Shown here piece after piece: positions 52,675 through 60,062 of a DNA stretch of 64,000 bases. Source of the DNA: an uncultured Geobacteraceae bacterium. Its GTDB lineage: Bacteria; Desulfobacterota; Desulfuromonadia; Geobacterales; Pseudopelobacteraceae. A program made the translations under genes and the position numbers. The notes beneath the pieces are model-generated. The model was not told the origin of the DNA. It worked only from the letters and a program-made list of their open reading frames with translations, and did no database searches. Positions within the stretch are counted from its first letter, which is position 1. Each line of letters starts with the position of its first letter. The stretch covers positions 44,576 to 108,575 of the forward strand of contig CAIRBT010000144.1 in the NCBI GenBank assembly GCA_903876875.1, read 5' to 3'.

Positions 52675-53172
52675 ATGATGAGAAACCGTACAAATGTGAT
52701 GAAAAAAGGCGTTGTGGTATGTTGCGTTGCACTGATGGGTATTGGAGCGACCATTGCGGTAGCACAAGCGAAGGGATGTGATGAAGGGCCAGGAGGACGG
52801 CCGGGTCACCATGATTTCAAGAAAATAGCTAAGAAACTTGGCCTGTCAGACGATCAGAAAGCCAAAGCCAAGGTTCTCTTTACCGCCAACCGGGAGATCG
52901 TCAAGCCGATATTTGACACTCTGCATGGGGAACGCAAAAATCTTCAAACGTTATTGCATGCCGACGCCGTTGATGAAGCGGCTATTCGTGCCGCGACCGC
53001 ACGGGTGGCAGCCCTTGAGGCCGATCTTAACGTTAACCGGGCAAAAACAGGGGTGCAGTTTCGTGCCCTGTTGACACCGGCACAGCGGGAACTTTTGACC
53101 ACCATGGAAAAGGAACGGCATAAAATGGGCGACCACGACCGTCCTCCCCGTCCCGAACATGAGGATTTTTAA
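52675..53172 (+). CDS. Spy/CpxP-family periplasmic chaperone-like protein
   Basis: 165 aa with a signal peptide (KKGVVVCCVALMGIGATIAV, cut after AQA). The mature part is His- and Gly-rich at first (GGRPGHHDFKK), then all-helical with KKLGLSDDQKAKAKVLFTAN and LLTPAQRELLTTMEKER, the LTxxQ repeats of Spy/CpxP. Spy is an ATP-independent chaperone induced by envelope stress and metals. AGGGAGG 6 bp before ATG 52675 decides the start. It diverges from baeS, so the 180-bp gap probably holds BaeR-controlled promoters for both. A strong terminator follows. Confidence 0.88.
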   Translation: MMRNRTNVMKKGVVVCCVALMGIGATIAVAQAKGCDEGPGGRPGHHDFKKIAKKLGLSDDQKAKAKVLFTANREIVKPIFDTLHGERKNLQTLLHADAVDEAAIRAATARVAALEADLNVNRAKTGVQFRALLTPAQRELLTTMEKERHKMGDHDRPPRPEHEDF

Positions 53173-53222
53173 GCGGTTGAATTTTGGAGAACATCGGGTT
53201 ATGCTGGTGTAGAGTCGCAACT

Positions 53223-53268
53223 GTCTGGAACCGGGCTGACAGAACTGTCGCCCGGTTCCAGACGATTT
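53223..53268 (+). terminator. Rho-independent terminator of the Spy-like gene
   Basis: GTCTGGAACCGGGC (53223-53236) pairs perfectly with GCCCGGTTCCAGAC (53250-53263), with GACAG/CTGTC inside, followed by GATTTTG. Confidence 0.85.
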
Positions 53269-53320
53269 TGTTGCTGACAGTGTCTGTTGCATTCACTATC
53301 GCAGAGCAAAGGCTTCATTA

Positions 53321-53662
53321 ATGATTGTCCGGCTGGAAAAAAAACGGCAGAGTGAGCTGGTAAAGGCCTTGATTCTTACCACACTGGTGGTATCAATTTT
53401 GGGCTATATCGACTACATCACCGGCGAAATATCCCTTGATATCCTGTACATCCTCTGCCTCTGCACCGTCACCTGGTACACCAGTACCTTGTTTGGCATG
53501 CTCTGTGTCGTTGAGCTGATCTGTGCCAAAGTAACGGCCGACTACTATGACAAGGTCAAAGTCGGTTCCCACCTCTATGAATGGAGTACCGTCAATTATA
53601 TCCTCGTCTACCTCGTTATCACGCTGCTGGTTGGCAAAGTACGAAAGTTACTGAGCAGATAA
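53321..53662 (+). CDS. Small four-helix membrane protein
   Basis: 113 aa: a basic N-terminus, then hydrophobic segments such as ALILTTLVVSILGYIDYITG and YILVYLVITLLVGKV. The segment YIDYITGEISLDILYILCLC resembles the membrane sensor half found in front of some GGDEF or kinase proteins, but the gene stops right after it and nothing enzymatic follows. It may be a truncated or stand-alone sensor domain. AAAGG lies 9-10 bp before ATG 53321. Confidence 0.65.
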   Translation: MIVRLEKKRQSELVKALILTTLVVSILGYIDYITGEISLDILYILCLCTVTWYTSTLFGMLCVVELICAKVTADYYDKVKVGSHLYEWSTVNYILVYLVITLLVGKVRKLLSR

Positions 53663-53690
53663 CTGAAGTTTTCTCCCCGAATTTCCCCCC

Positions 53691-53993
53691 TTACTCCGGC
53701 AGATCCACCAGAATAGTCTCCCCCTCCAGAACCACCGGAAAAACGGTTAGCACCGACTCCGGATGTTCACGGCAGGTGCCGTCCACCAGGCTGAAACGAT
53801 AGCCATGGCGAGGGCAGGAGATGGTGCCCTCCTTGACGACCGCTGCCGTCATGGGGCACCCCTGATGGGGGCATTCGTTTTCTACCGCATAAAAGGTCTC
53901 TTTAATGTGTACCAGCAGTATTTCCCTGCCGCCCAGAGAAACAACTTTTTTGCCAAAATTGGGGACATCACTCGTATTACCTGCATTAATCAT
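53691..53993 (-). CDS. Small Rieske 2Fe-2S ferredoxin
   Basis: 100 aa. The cluster ligands are Cys and His in ENECPHQGCPMT and Cys and His in ISCPRHGYRFSL, the two Rieske boxes about 18 residues apart. It has no membrane anchor, so it is a soluble electron carrier like those of ring dioxygenases or NirD. The start at ATG 53993 is supported by GAGG 6 bp upstream. No oxygenase partner is adjacent. It converges with the small membrane protein gene. Confidence 0.88.
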   Translation of the reverse strand: MINAGNTSDVPNFGKKVVSLGGREILLVHIKETFYAVENECPHQGCPMTAAVVKEGTISCPRHGYRFSLVDGTCREHPESVLTVFPVVLEGETILVDLPE

Positions 53994-54206
53994 GGTTTTC
54001 CTCGCTCTCTCTCGAATGTACTGCTCCATGAACCTACCTGATATCATTGAATCCCGTCAATTGCTTTTACTGAAACAGAGTGCGGCAACATTTTTAGGGC
54101 ATTGCTGCCTAAATATTAATCACAAGTTGGCCTTCACAGACGGTAATGAAGGTGCGATAATGAGAAACAGATCCGTAACTACCTGAAAAATAATAAATGT
54201 AAAAGT

Positions 54207-54222
54207 TGGCACGCTCCCTGCT
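54207..54222 (+). promoter_or_regulatory. Sigma-54 promoter of the porin-glnB-amtB region
   Basis: TGGCACGCTCCCTGCT fits the -24/-12 consensus TGGCACG-N4-TTGCW at all but one fixed position, with correct GG-to-GC spacing. The expected start is near 54234, about 85 bp before the outer-membrane gene. The gene set downstream (PII, ammonium channel) is a classic NtrC/sigma-54 target. I did not find a convincing NtrC site upstream. Confidence 0.85.
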
Positions 54223-54317
54223 GAAAGAAATGAAACTTCAACGGAACGTGCAGCGATGAAACCAACGGCGTTTTCATCTGATCACCGTTCAAAATCAATG
54301 ATGAAAAGGAGAAGACA

Positions 54318-55073
54318 ATGAAACGAGTTAAATTAATGGCAGTGGCAGCAGCAGTAGTAGCAATAGCATCCGGTTCAGCATATGCCGGCCCTACCGGCCA
54401 GATCAATATCCCTTCAGTCGATGCCAAAAGCCTGAAAGAAGTAACCATAAACGTCAGCAACAATGTGCGTTTCTCCACAGACAGTGATGCTGGTCCCAAC
54501 CTCTATGATATCGGTGTGGTAACCGGCTTGCTCCCCTATGAAAAAATCAAGCTCGAAGTTGGGGCAGATTATGGTACGACCGGCGTTGCTACTAAACAGC
54601 CAATGACCTATAACGTTAAGCTGGCAACGACAGAAGATGCTCTGTTTGTCGGACTTCCTGCCTTTGCAATCGGTGGCTACAACCTGGGGAACATCACAAC
54701 CGATGCAATCAATTCAGGTACCAATGCTCAAAATATCTATTATGGTCTGGTAGCCAAGACCTTCGGTAAAGCGGGACGTTTCTCAGTCGGTGGTTACATT
54801 GGTGATAAGGCAGTACTGGTCAATGCTTCAAAAGACGGAGACAACACCGGTGTCATCGCTTCTTGGGATCGCACGATTTCTGAAGTATCTGACAAGCTCT
54901 GGGTAGGCGTCGATTACATGAGTGGTAACAATGGTGATGGTGAGTTCAGTGTTGGTGGTTCCTGGGCCTTTTCAAAACAGATTACCCTTTTGAGCGGCGT
55001 CACTTTCTATAACGAAAAGGCAACCGGTGGAAAAACAGCCTTTACGACACAGCTTTCCATTAATCTTCCCTAG
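54318..55073 (+). CDS. Putative outer-membrane beta-barrel protein linked to glnB-amtB
   Basis: 251 aa. A signal peptide ends at GSAYAGPTG. The mature protein alternates polar and hydrophobic residues in Gly/aromatic-rich strands (KIKLEVGADYG, GRFSVGGYIGD, KLWVGVDYMSGN, EFSVGGSWAF), and closes with a strand FTTQLSINLP. This is the look of a small beta-barrel with ten or so strands. It is the first gene after the sigma-54 promoter and precedes glnB by 93 bp with a terminator between. A pore for ammonium or another nitrogen source is inference. AAGGAG precedes the ATG. Confidence 0.75.
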   Translation: MKRVKLMAVAAAVVAIASGSAYAGPTGQINIPSVDAKSLKEVTINVSNNVRFSTDSDAGPNLYDIGVVTGLLPYEKIKLEVGADYGTTGVATKQPMTYNVKLATTEDALFVGLPAFAIGGYNLGNITTDAINSGTNAQNIYYGLVAKTFGKAGRFSVGGYIGDKAVLVNASKDGDNTGVIASWDRTISEVSDKLWVGVDYMSGNNGDGEFSVGGSWAFSKQITLLSGVTFYNEKATGGKTAFTTQLSINLP

Positions 55074-55091
55074 CTGTTCCTCCCTGCAATG

Positions 55092-55128
55092 CGGGGACGG
55101 ACGGGGTGCCTTCCGTCCCCGACTTTTT
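55092..55128 (+). terminator. Terminator or attenuator between the barrel gene and glnB
   Basis: CGGGGACGGA (55092-55101) pairs with TCCGTCCCCG (55112-55121), then AC and five T. Since glnB has no visible promoter of its own in the next 40 bp, partial read-through is expected. Confidence 0.75.
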
Positions 55129-55145
55129 AGGGGGTTTACCCATAG

Positions 55146-55505
<360 letters not shown>

Positions 55506-55540
55506 TAGGCCGATAATTACACTAACTCAGGAGGAACACC

Positions 55541-57049
55541 ATGAAACTTAAACTCTATCTTGCTACAATAATGCTCGTAGTCCTGGCCGGTCTGGTTCCC
55601 ATCGCCGCAATGGCAGAAGAAAAGAAAGAGGCAGCCCCCGCTGCCGCTACAGCAGCCGCACCGGCAGCCGATGCCGCTAAGCCTGCTGACGCAGCAAAAC
55701 CGGCTGAAGCAGCCAAGCCTGCCGATGCTGCTGCCCCTGCTGCCCCGCCAGCCCTTCCCGATGTGAAGCCGGTACTGAACACCGGTGACACCGCCTGGAT
55801 GCTGGTTTCTTCGGCGCTGGTTCTTGTGATGATTCCCGGTCTGGCTCTCTTTTATGGTGGTATGGTTCGGCAGAAAAACGTACTCTCCACCTTCATGCAC
55901 TCCTTCGTTGCCATGGGCATTGTCGGTGTTCAGTGGGCAGTAGTTGGTTACTCCCTCTCCTTTGGACCGGATGTGGGGCATATGGGTTTGATCGGTGACT
56001 TCAGCAAAGTGATGCTGAACGGCCTGATTATCATGAAGGATGCCGCCAGCGGCACCGTAGAGTGGGCACTGTTCCAAAACTACACCAAAGAGCCGGGTGC
56101 CATTCCTGAGTTGGTCTTTGCCATGTACCAGGCCATGTTCGCCATCATCACCGTAGCCCTTATCTCCGGTGCCATGGCAGAACGTGTTAAATTCTCCGCC
56201 TACTGCGTCTTTGTGCTGCTCTGGACAACTCTTGTCTATGATCCGCTGGCACACTGGGTCTGGATGTCAGACGGCTGGTTGTTCAAAAAAGGTGCTCTGG
56301 ACTTTGCCGGTGGTACGGTGGTTCACCTTTCATCCGGTATTTCGGCACTCGCATTCCTCAAATTCCTTGGCAAACGTCATGGCTTCCCCCATGAGCGGAT
56401 GGCTCCCCACAATCTGCCGTTGACCCTTTTGGGTGTTGGTCTCCTCTGGTTCGGCTGGTTTGGTTTCAATGCCGGTTCCGCCATCGTTGGTCCGAACATC
56501 TCTGACGCTGCCGGTGGTCTTGCCGGACTGGCCTTTGCCACCACGACGATTGCTCCGGCAGCTGGCGGACTTTCCTGGATGTTTGCGGAATGGCTCCATG
56601 CCGGTAAGCCGAGTGCCCTTGGTTTTGGTTCCGGTGTTGTTGCTGGCCTCGTTGTTATCACCCCCGCTGCCGGTTTCGTACAGCCGGGTGCCGCCCTGCT
56701 GATGGGTCTGGCCGCTGGTATTGTCTGTTACGGTGGCATCATGCTGAAAGCCAAATTCAAATATGACGATTCTCTGGATGCCTTTGGCGTACATGGTGTT
56801 GGCGGAACGTTTGGTGCCCTCATTACCGGTGTGTTTGCCACGGTAGGTGCCACCGGTCTTATCGCAGGCAATGGCAAACAGATGATGATTCAGCTGATCG
56901 CCGTAGTTGCTGCCGGTGCCTATGCCTTCATCGTGACATTTATCCTCGCCTTCATCCTTGACAAAACAATTGGTCTCCGTGTTGAAAAAGAAGACGAAAT
57001 CATGGGTCTTGACCAGACACAGCATTCAGAATCCGGCTACAACATGTAG
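55541..57049 (+). CDS. amtB: Ammonium channel AmtB
   Basis: 502 aa. A signal peptide ends near AMAEE and is followed by an Ala/Pro/Lys repeat region of about 45 residues (units of AAKPADAAKPAE type) before the 11-helix channel begins at TGDTAWMLVSSALVLVM. The pore His pair lies in TVVHLSSGISAL and DAFGVHGVGGTFG, and the Phe gate region in YDPLAHWVWMSDGW. The C-terminus (EEDEIMGLDQTQHSES) holds the PII contact region. The A/P-rich linker is an addition to the usual 400-430-residue core. It conducts ammonia and is gated by the adjacent PII. Confidence 0.95.
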   Translation: MKLKLYLATIMLVVLAGLVPIAAMAEEKKEAAPAAATAAAPAADAAKPADAAKPAEAAKPADAAAPAAPPALPDVKPVLNTGDTAWMLVSSALVLVMIPGLALFYGGMVRQKNVLSTFMHSFVAMGIVGVQWAVVGYSLSFGPDVGHMGLIGDFSKVMLNGLIIMKDAASGTVEWALFQNYTKEPGAIPELVFAMYQAMFAIITVALISGAMAERVKFSAYCVFVLLWTTLVYDPLAHWVWMSDGWLFKKGALDFAGGTVVHLSSGISALAFLKFLGKRHGFPHERMAPHNLPLTLLGVGLLWFGWFGFNAGSAIVGPNISDAAGGLAGLAFATTTIAPAAGGLSWMFAEWLHAGKPSALGFGSGVVAGLVVITPAAGFVQPGAALLMGLAAGIVCYGGIMLKAKFKYDDSLDAFGVHGVGGTFGALITGVFATVGATGLIAGNGKQMMIQLIAVVAAGAYAFIVTFILAFILDKTIGLRVEKEDEIMGLDQTQHSESGYNM

Positions 57050-57081
57050 TACGCTGGTAGTTGACAGCAGCACCACCCACG

Positions 57082-57117
57082 CCGCCCATCCTTGTCAAAG
57101 GATGGGCGGTTTTTTTT
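57082..57117 (+). terminator. Strong terminator after amtB
   Basis: CCGCCCATCC (57082-57091) pairs perfectly with GGATGGGCGG (57100-57109) around TTGTCAAA, followed by eight T. Confidence 0.95.
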
Positions 57118-57539
57118 GTGAAGTAATCGCAAGGCAGAAAAATGAGCCTCACGAAAAGTCCGCGATTTTAAAAGCAAACCATAAAGGTCGCAACCGCACA
57201 TACATGCGGAGGGACGCAGAGAAAACGTCAATGAAATCCGATGTTGCGCAGGGTGACCTGGTTGTAGGTGGTATGGCCGTGTCTAATGCCAACCAGCGGC
57301 GGTTATTCACGCGAAGACGCGGAGATGCGAAGGAAAAACGGATAATCATAAAAAGAGCCAATGGCGACTGGTCGTAAAACACTGAATAGTAAATATCGTT
57401 TATCATAAATACTTGGCTTTGCCTGGGGTTTGATGCAAATTACTACGTAATGTTTTGATGACACAGAGGATGCAGGGATGTATAATTCTCCGGCCATGCA
57501 TACTCAGAGAAGCTGGAGTCCCTAAGGAGAATCCCACCC
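57118..57539. other. Non-coding stretch with degenerate repeats
   Basis: 422 bp between the amtB terminator and the first GT41 gene. No frame has a convincing ribosome site. It holds a run of near-repeats of the type ACGCGAAGACGCGGAGATGC, the 37-bp unit described at 57327-57363, and short blocks (GAGCCTC near 57144, GATGTTGCGCAGGGTGA at 57240-57256) that recur after the second GT41 gene. Confidence 0.6.
57327..57363 (+). repeat. 37-bp dispersed repeat, copy A
   Basis: It begins GCGAAGGAAAAACGG and ends GAGCCAATG. It agrees with copy B at 59794-59830 at 31 of 37 positions without gaps. Confidence 0.65.
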
Positions 57540-59783
57540 TTGATTGAAAAAAAATTACAAAAAGCCCTTAAACTACAAGAAGAAGGGAATGTTCCTGCCG
57601 CGGAAGACCTGTTCCGGAAAATTCTTGCCACCAAGCCAAAAGACTTTATCTCCCTCTTTTCATTGGGTGTCATTGTGCTGGGAAAGGGTGACCCATTCAC
57701 GGCACTGGACTATATTGACCGAGCCATTGCGGTGAAGCCGGCCTTTGCCCTGGCATGGTATAATCGGGGCTTTGTACTTCAGGAATTAAAGAGAAATGAT
57801 GAAGCACTGGTAAGTTACAACCGCGCTTTTACTCTCGATACTACAAATATTGATTCGCTGATCAACAGTGGCACCATACTGCAGGATATGGGACGTAACC
57901 TTGATGCACTGGAAATGTACGACAAGGTGCTCGCCTTTGATCCGACGAACCGGAAAATTCTTAATAATAAAGGGCTCATGTTCCGGGACACCAAGCTCTA
58001 TGATCGCGCGATTCCCACCTTTAAACAGCTCCTTGATCTTGATCCGGATTTTGATTACGGGCAGGGTGCCTATTGTAATGCCATGCAGATGGCCTGTCAG
58101 TGGGAGCATCTGGCCGGGGGGATAGAGACCCTCATGGAAAAAATCTCCGAAGGAAAACGGGTCTGTGGTGCGCTGGAACTGCTGGCCATCTCCGACTCCA
58201 CACCGGCCAACCACAAGGTTGCCCGCATGTGTGGGACCCAATACCAGCGGCAGCCATTGCTCTGGCAGGGAGAACAATACCACCATGACAAAATCAGAAT
58301 AGCCTATATTTCACCAGACCTACAGGAACATCCGGTTACTCACCTTTTAATGGGTATCATCGACCGACACGATCGTTCCCGGTTTGAAATCACTGCCCTC
58401 TCCCTCGGCTTTGATAACAATAACCAGGTACGCAAGCGTATCGCCGCCTCCTTTGACCAGTTCATTGAAGTGCAGTACAAAAGTGCCCTGGAAATTTCCG
58501 AATTGATCCGTGCAATGGAGATCGATATAGCCGTCGATCTTGCCGGTTACACCGCCCGGTCCCGCTCGGAAATATTCGCCCATCGCCCCGCTCCGATCCA
58601 GGTCAACTACCTCGGTTTTCCCGGTACCATGGGGGTGGAGTACATGGATTACATTATCGCTGACCGGTGGGTAATTCCTGAAGAGGATCGGCAGTATTTT
58701 GATGAACAGGTGGTGTACCTTCCAGACAGCTACCTGCCGACCAATGCCGCCGTTACGGTGACCGGGTTGACCCCGACCCGTGAACAGTATGGATTACCGG
58801 AAAGCGGTTTTATCTATTGCTCGTTCAATCACAGCTATAAAATCACGCCACAGATTTTTGACATCTGGATGAATATTCTTGCCGCCACACCGGGAAGTGT
58901 GCTCTGGCTCATGAAGCTCAACAGATTTGCCGAAGATAACTTGCAGAAAGAGGCGGTGCAACGCGGTATAGACCCCGCACGGCTTATTTTTGCCACCCGT
59001 ATACCCCGTATTGAGGATCATCTGGCTCGCTATACGCTGGCGGATCTCTTTCTTGACACCACCCCCTACAATGCCCACACCACCGCCAGTGACGCCCTCA
59101 GCGTTGGCCTGCCGGTGCTGACCTGCCAGGGCACAGCCTTCCCCGGCAGGGTTGCCGGCAGTCTACTCCGTACCATCGGCCTGCCCGAACTGGTTGCCGG
59201 TTCACTGCAGGACTATCAGCACATGGCCATAGAATTAGCCCGCAATCATGAAAAGCTCCAGCAGATCAAAGACGCCTTGAGCCGCAATCGCACATCTTCA
59301 TCCCTCTTCGACACGGCTCGCTACTGCCACCATCTGGAAGCTGCGTACACTGAAATGTGGCAGCGACAGCAGCAGGGCACCCCCCCCGAACCATTTACTG
59401 TTACATCACAGGAATCGTCAGCACGGCAGGCAGATTTTTCTCCGGAGCTGGCGCAACAACACGCTCTGGCACTCCAGCAACAGGGGGACGTACAGCAGGC
59501 TGCCCGGCTCTTTCGCCAGATACTTGAAAATAATCCGGACGATCTGGTCGCTCTCTACTCCCTGGGAGTTCTCACCCTCAACGATGGTGACCCGGCAGCT
59601 GCCTTGCACTATTTTGACCGTGCCGCCCATCTGAATCCACATTTTCCGCAGACATGGTTTAACCGGGGTGTCGTGTTGCAACGGCTGCAGCGGCACCAGG
59701 AGGCGCTGGACAGCTACCGACAGGCCGAGGCACTGGATCCGGTTTTTGCACAGGCACGGCTGCAGGGAGCTGTCTTGGCATGA
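57540..59783 (+). CDS. TPR-GT41 glycosyltransferase (OGT/SPINDLY type), copy 1
   Basis: 747 aa. N-terminal TPRs cover residues 1-185 (ALDYIDRAIAVKPAFALAWY). The GT41 catalytic region covers about 255-615: IAYISPDLQEHPVTHLL has the catalytic-region His, IQVNYLGFPGTMGVEYMDY and YCSFNHSYKITPQIF the UDP-sugar Lys, and DTTPYNAHTTASDALSVGLP the nucleotide loop. A further TPR block lies at 640-745, an unusual C-terminal addition that resembles the N-terminal one. The family transfers GlcNAc, fucose or glucose to Ser/Thr of proteins. The start is TTG 57540 with AAGGAG 12 bp upstream. It is a paralogue of the gene at 60063. Confidence 0.9.
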   Translation: MIEKKLQKALKLQEEGNVPAAEDLFRKILATKPKDFISLFSLGVIVLGKGDPFTALDYIDRAIAVKPAFALAWYNRGFVLQELKRNDEALVSYNRAFTLDTTNIDSLINSGTILQDMGRNLDALEMYDKVLAFDPTNRKILNNKGLMFRDTKLYDRAIPTFKQLLDLDPDFDYGQGAYCNAMQMACQWEHLAGGIETLMEKISEGKRVCGALELLAISDSTPANHKVARMCGTQYQRQPLLWQGEQYHHDKIRIAYISPDLQEHPVTHLLMGIIDRHDRSRFEITALSLGFDNNNQVRKRIAASFDQFIEVQYKSALEISELIRAMEIDIAVDLAGYTARSRSEIFAHRPAPIQVNYLGFPGTMGVEYMDYIIADRWVIPEEDRQYFDEQVVYLPDSYLPTNAAVTVTGLTPTREQYGLPESGFIYCSFNHSYKITPQIFDIWMNILAATPGSVLWLMKLNRFAEDNLQKEAVQRGIDPARLIFATRIPRIEDHLARYTLADLFLDTTPYNAHTTASDALSVGLPVLTCQGTAFPGRVAGSLLRTIGLPELVAGSLQDYQHMAIELARNHEKLQQIKDALSRNRTSSSLFDTARYCHHLEAAYTEMWQRQQQGTPPEPFTVTSQESSARQADFSPELAQQHALALQQQGDVQQAARLFRQILENNPDDLVALYSLGVLTLNDGDPAAALHYFDRAAHLNPHFPQTWFNRGVVLQRLQRHQEALDSYRQAEALDPVFAQARLQGAVLA

Positions 59784-59793
59784 GGTAATGAGC

Positions 59794-59830
59794 GCGGAGG
59801 AAAAACGGGCAATCAGAAAAGCAGCCAATG
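59794..59830 (+). repeat. 37-bp dispersed repeat, copy B
   Basis: It begins GCGGAGGAAAAACGG and ends CAGCCAATG. It lies 11 bp after the first GT41 gene. Partner of 57327-57363. Confidence 0.65.
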
Positions 59831-59864
59831 TTCTCGTCTTGCAGAAGAAAAGTGTTTTGCGTAG

Positions 59865-59886
59865 GGTCACCCCCATGTGGGTGACC
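59865..59886 (+). terminator. Hairpin after the first GT41 gene
   Basis: GGTCACCC pairs with GGGTGACC around CCATGT. Only a broken T-rich tail follows, so termination is uncertain. Confidence 0.4.
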
Positions 59887-60062
59887 GCCTTTGATTTTAC
59901 CTCCGGCCCTTTCGTGAGCTAATCGTGAAGCTAAAAAAAGATTCCATTAACCGAGGGCACAGCGGCTCTTAATGATGATTCACTTGATTAATCCAGGTGA
60001 ATCTGTGTAATCTACATAATTGAAACAGTATAACCAACGCTCTCCCATGAGGTTCATACCCT

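Noticed and set aside
54060..54180. NtrC enhancer sites upstream of the sigma-54 promoter
   Set aside because: Only partial GGTGC-like pieces are present; none forms the expected inverted repeat.
56958..57377. Plus-strand frame running from the end of amtB into the following gap
   Set aside because: It passes through the strong amtB terminator, has no ribosome site and contains repeat-derived sequence.
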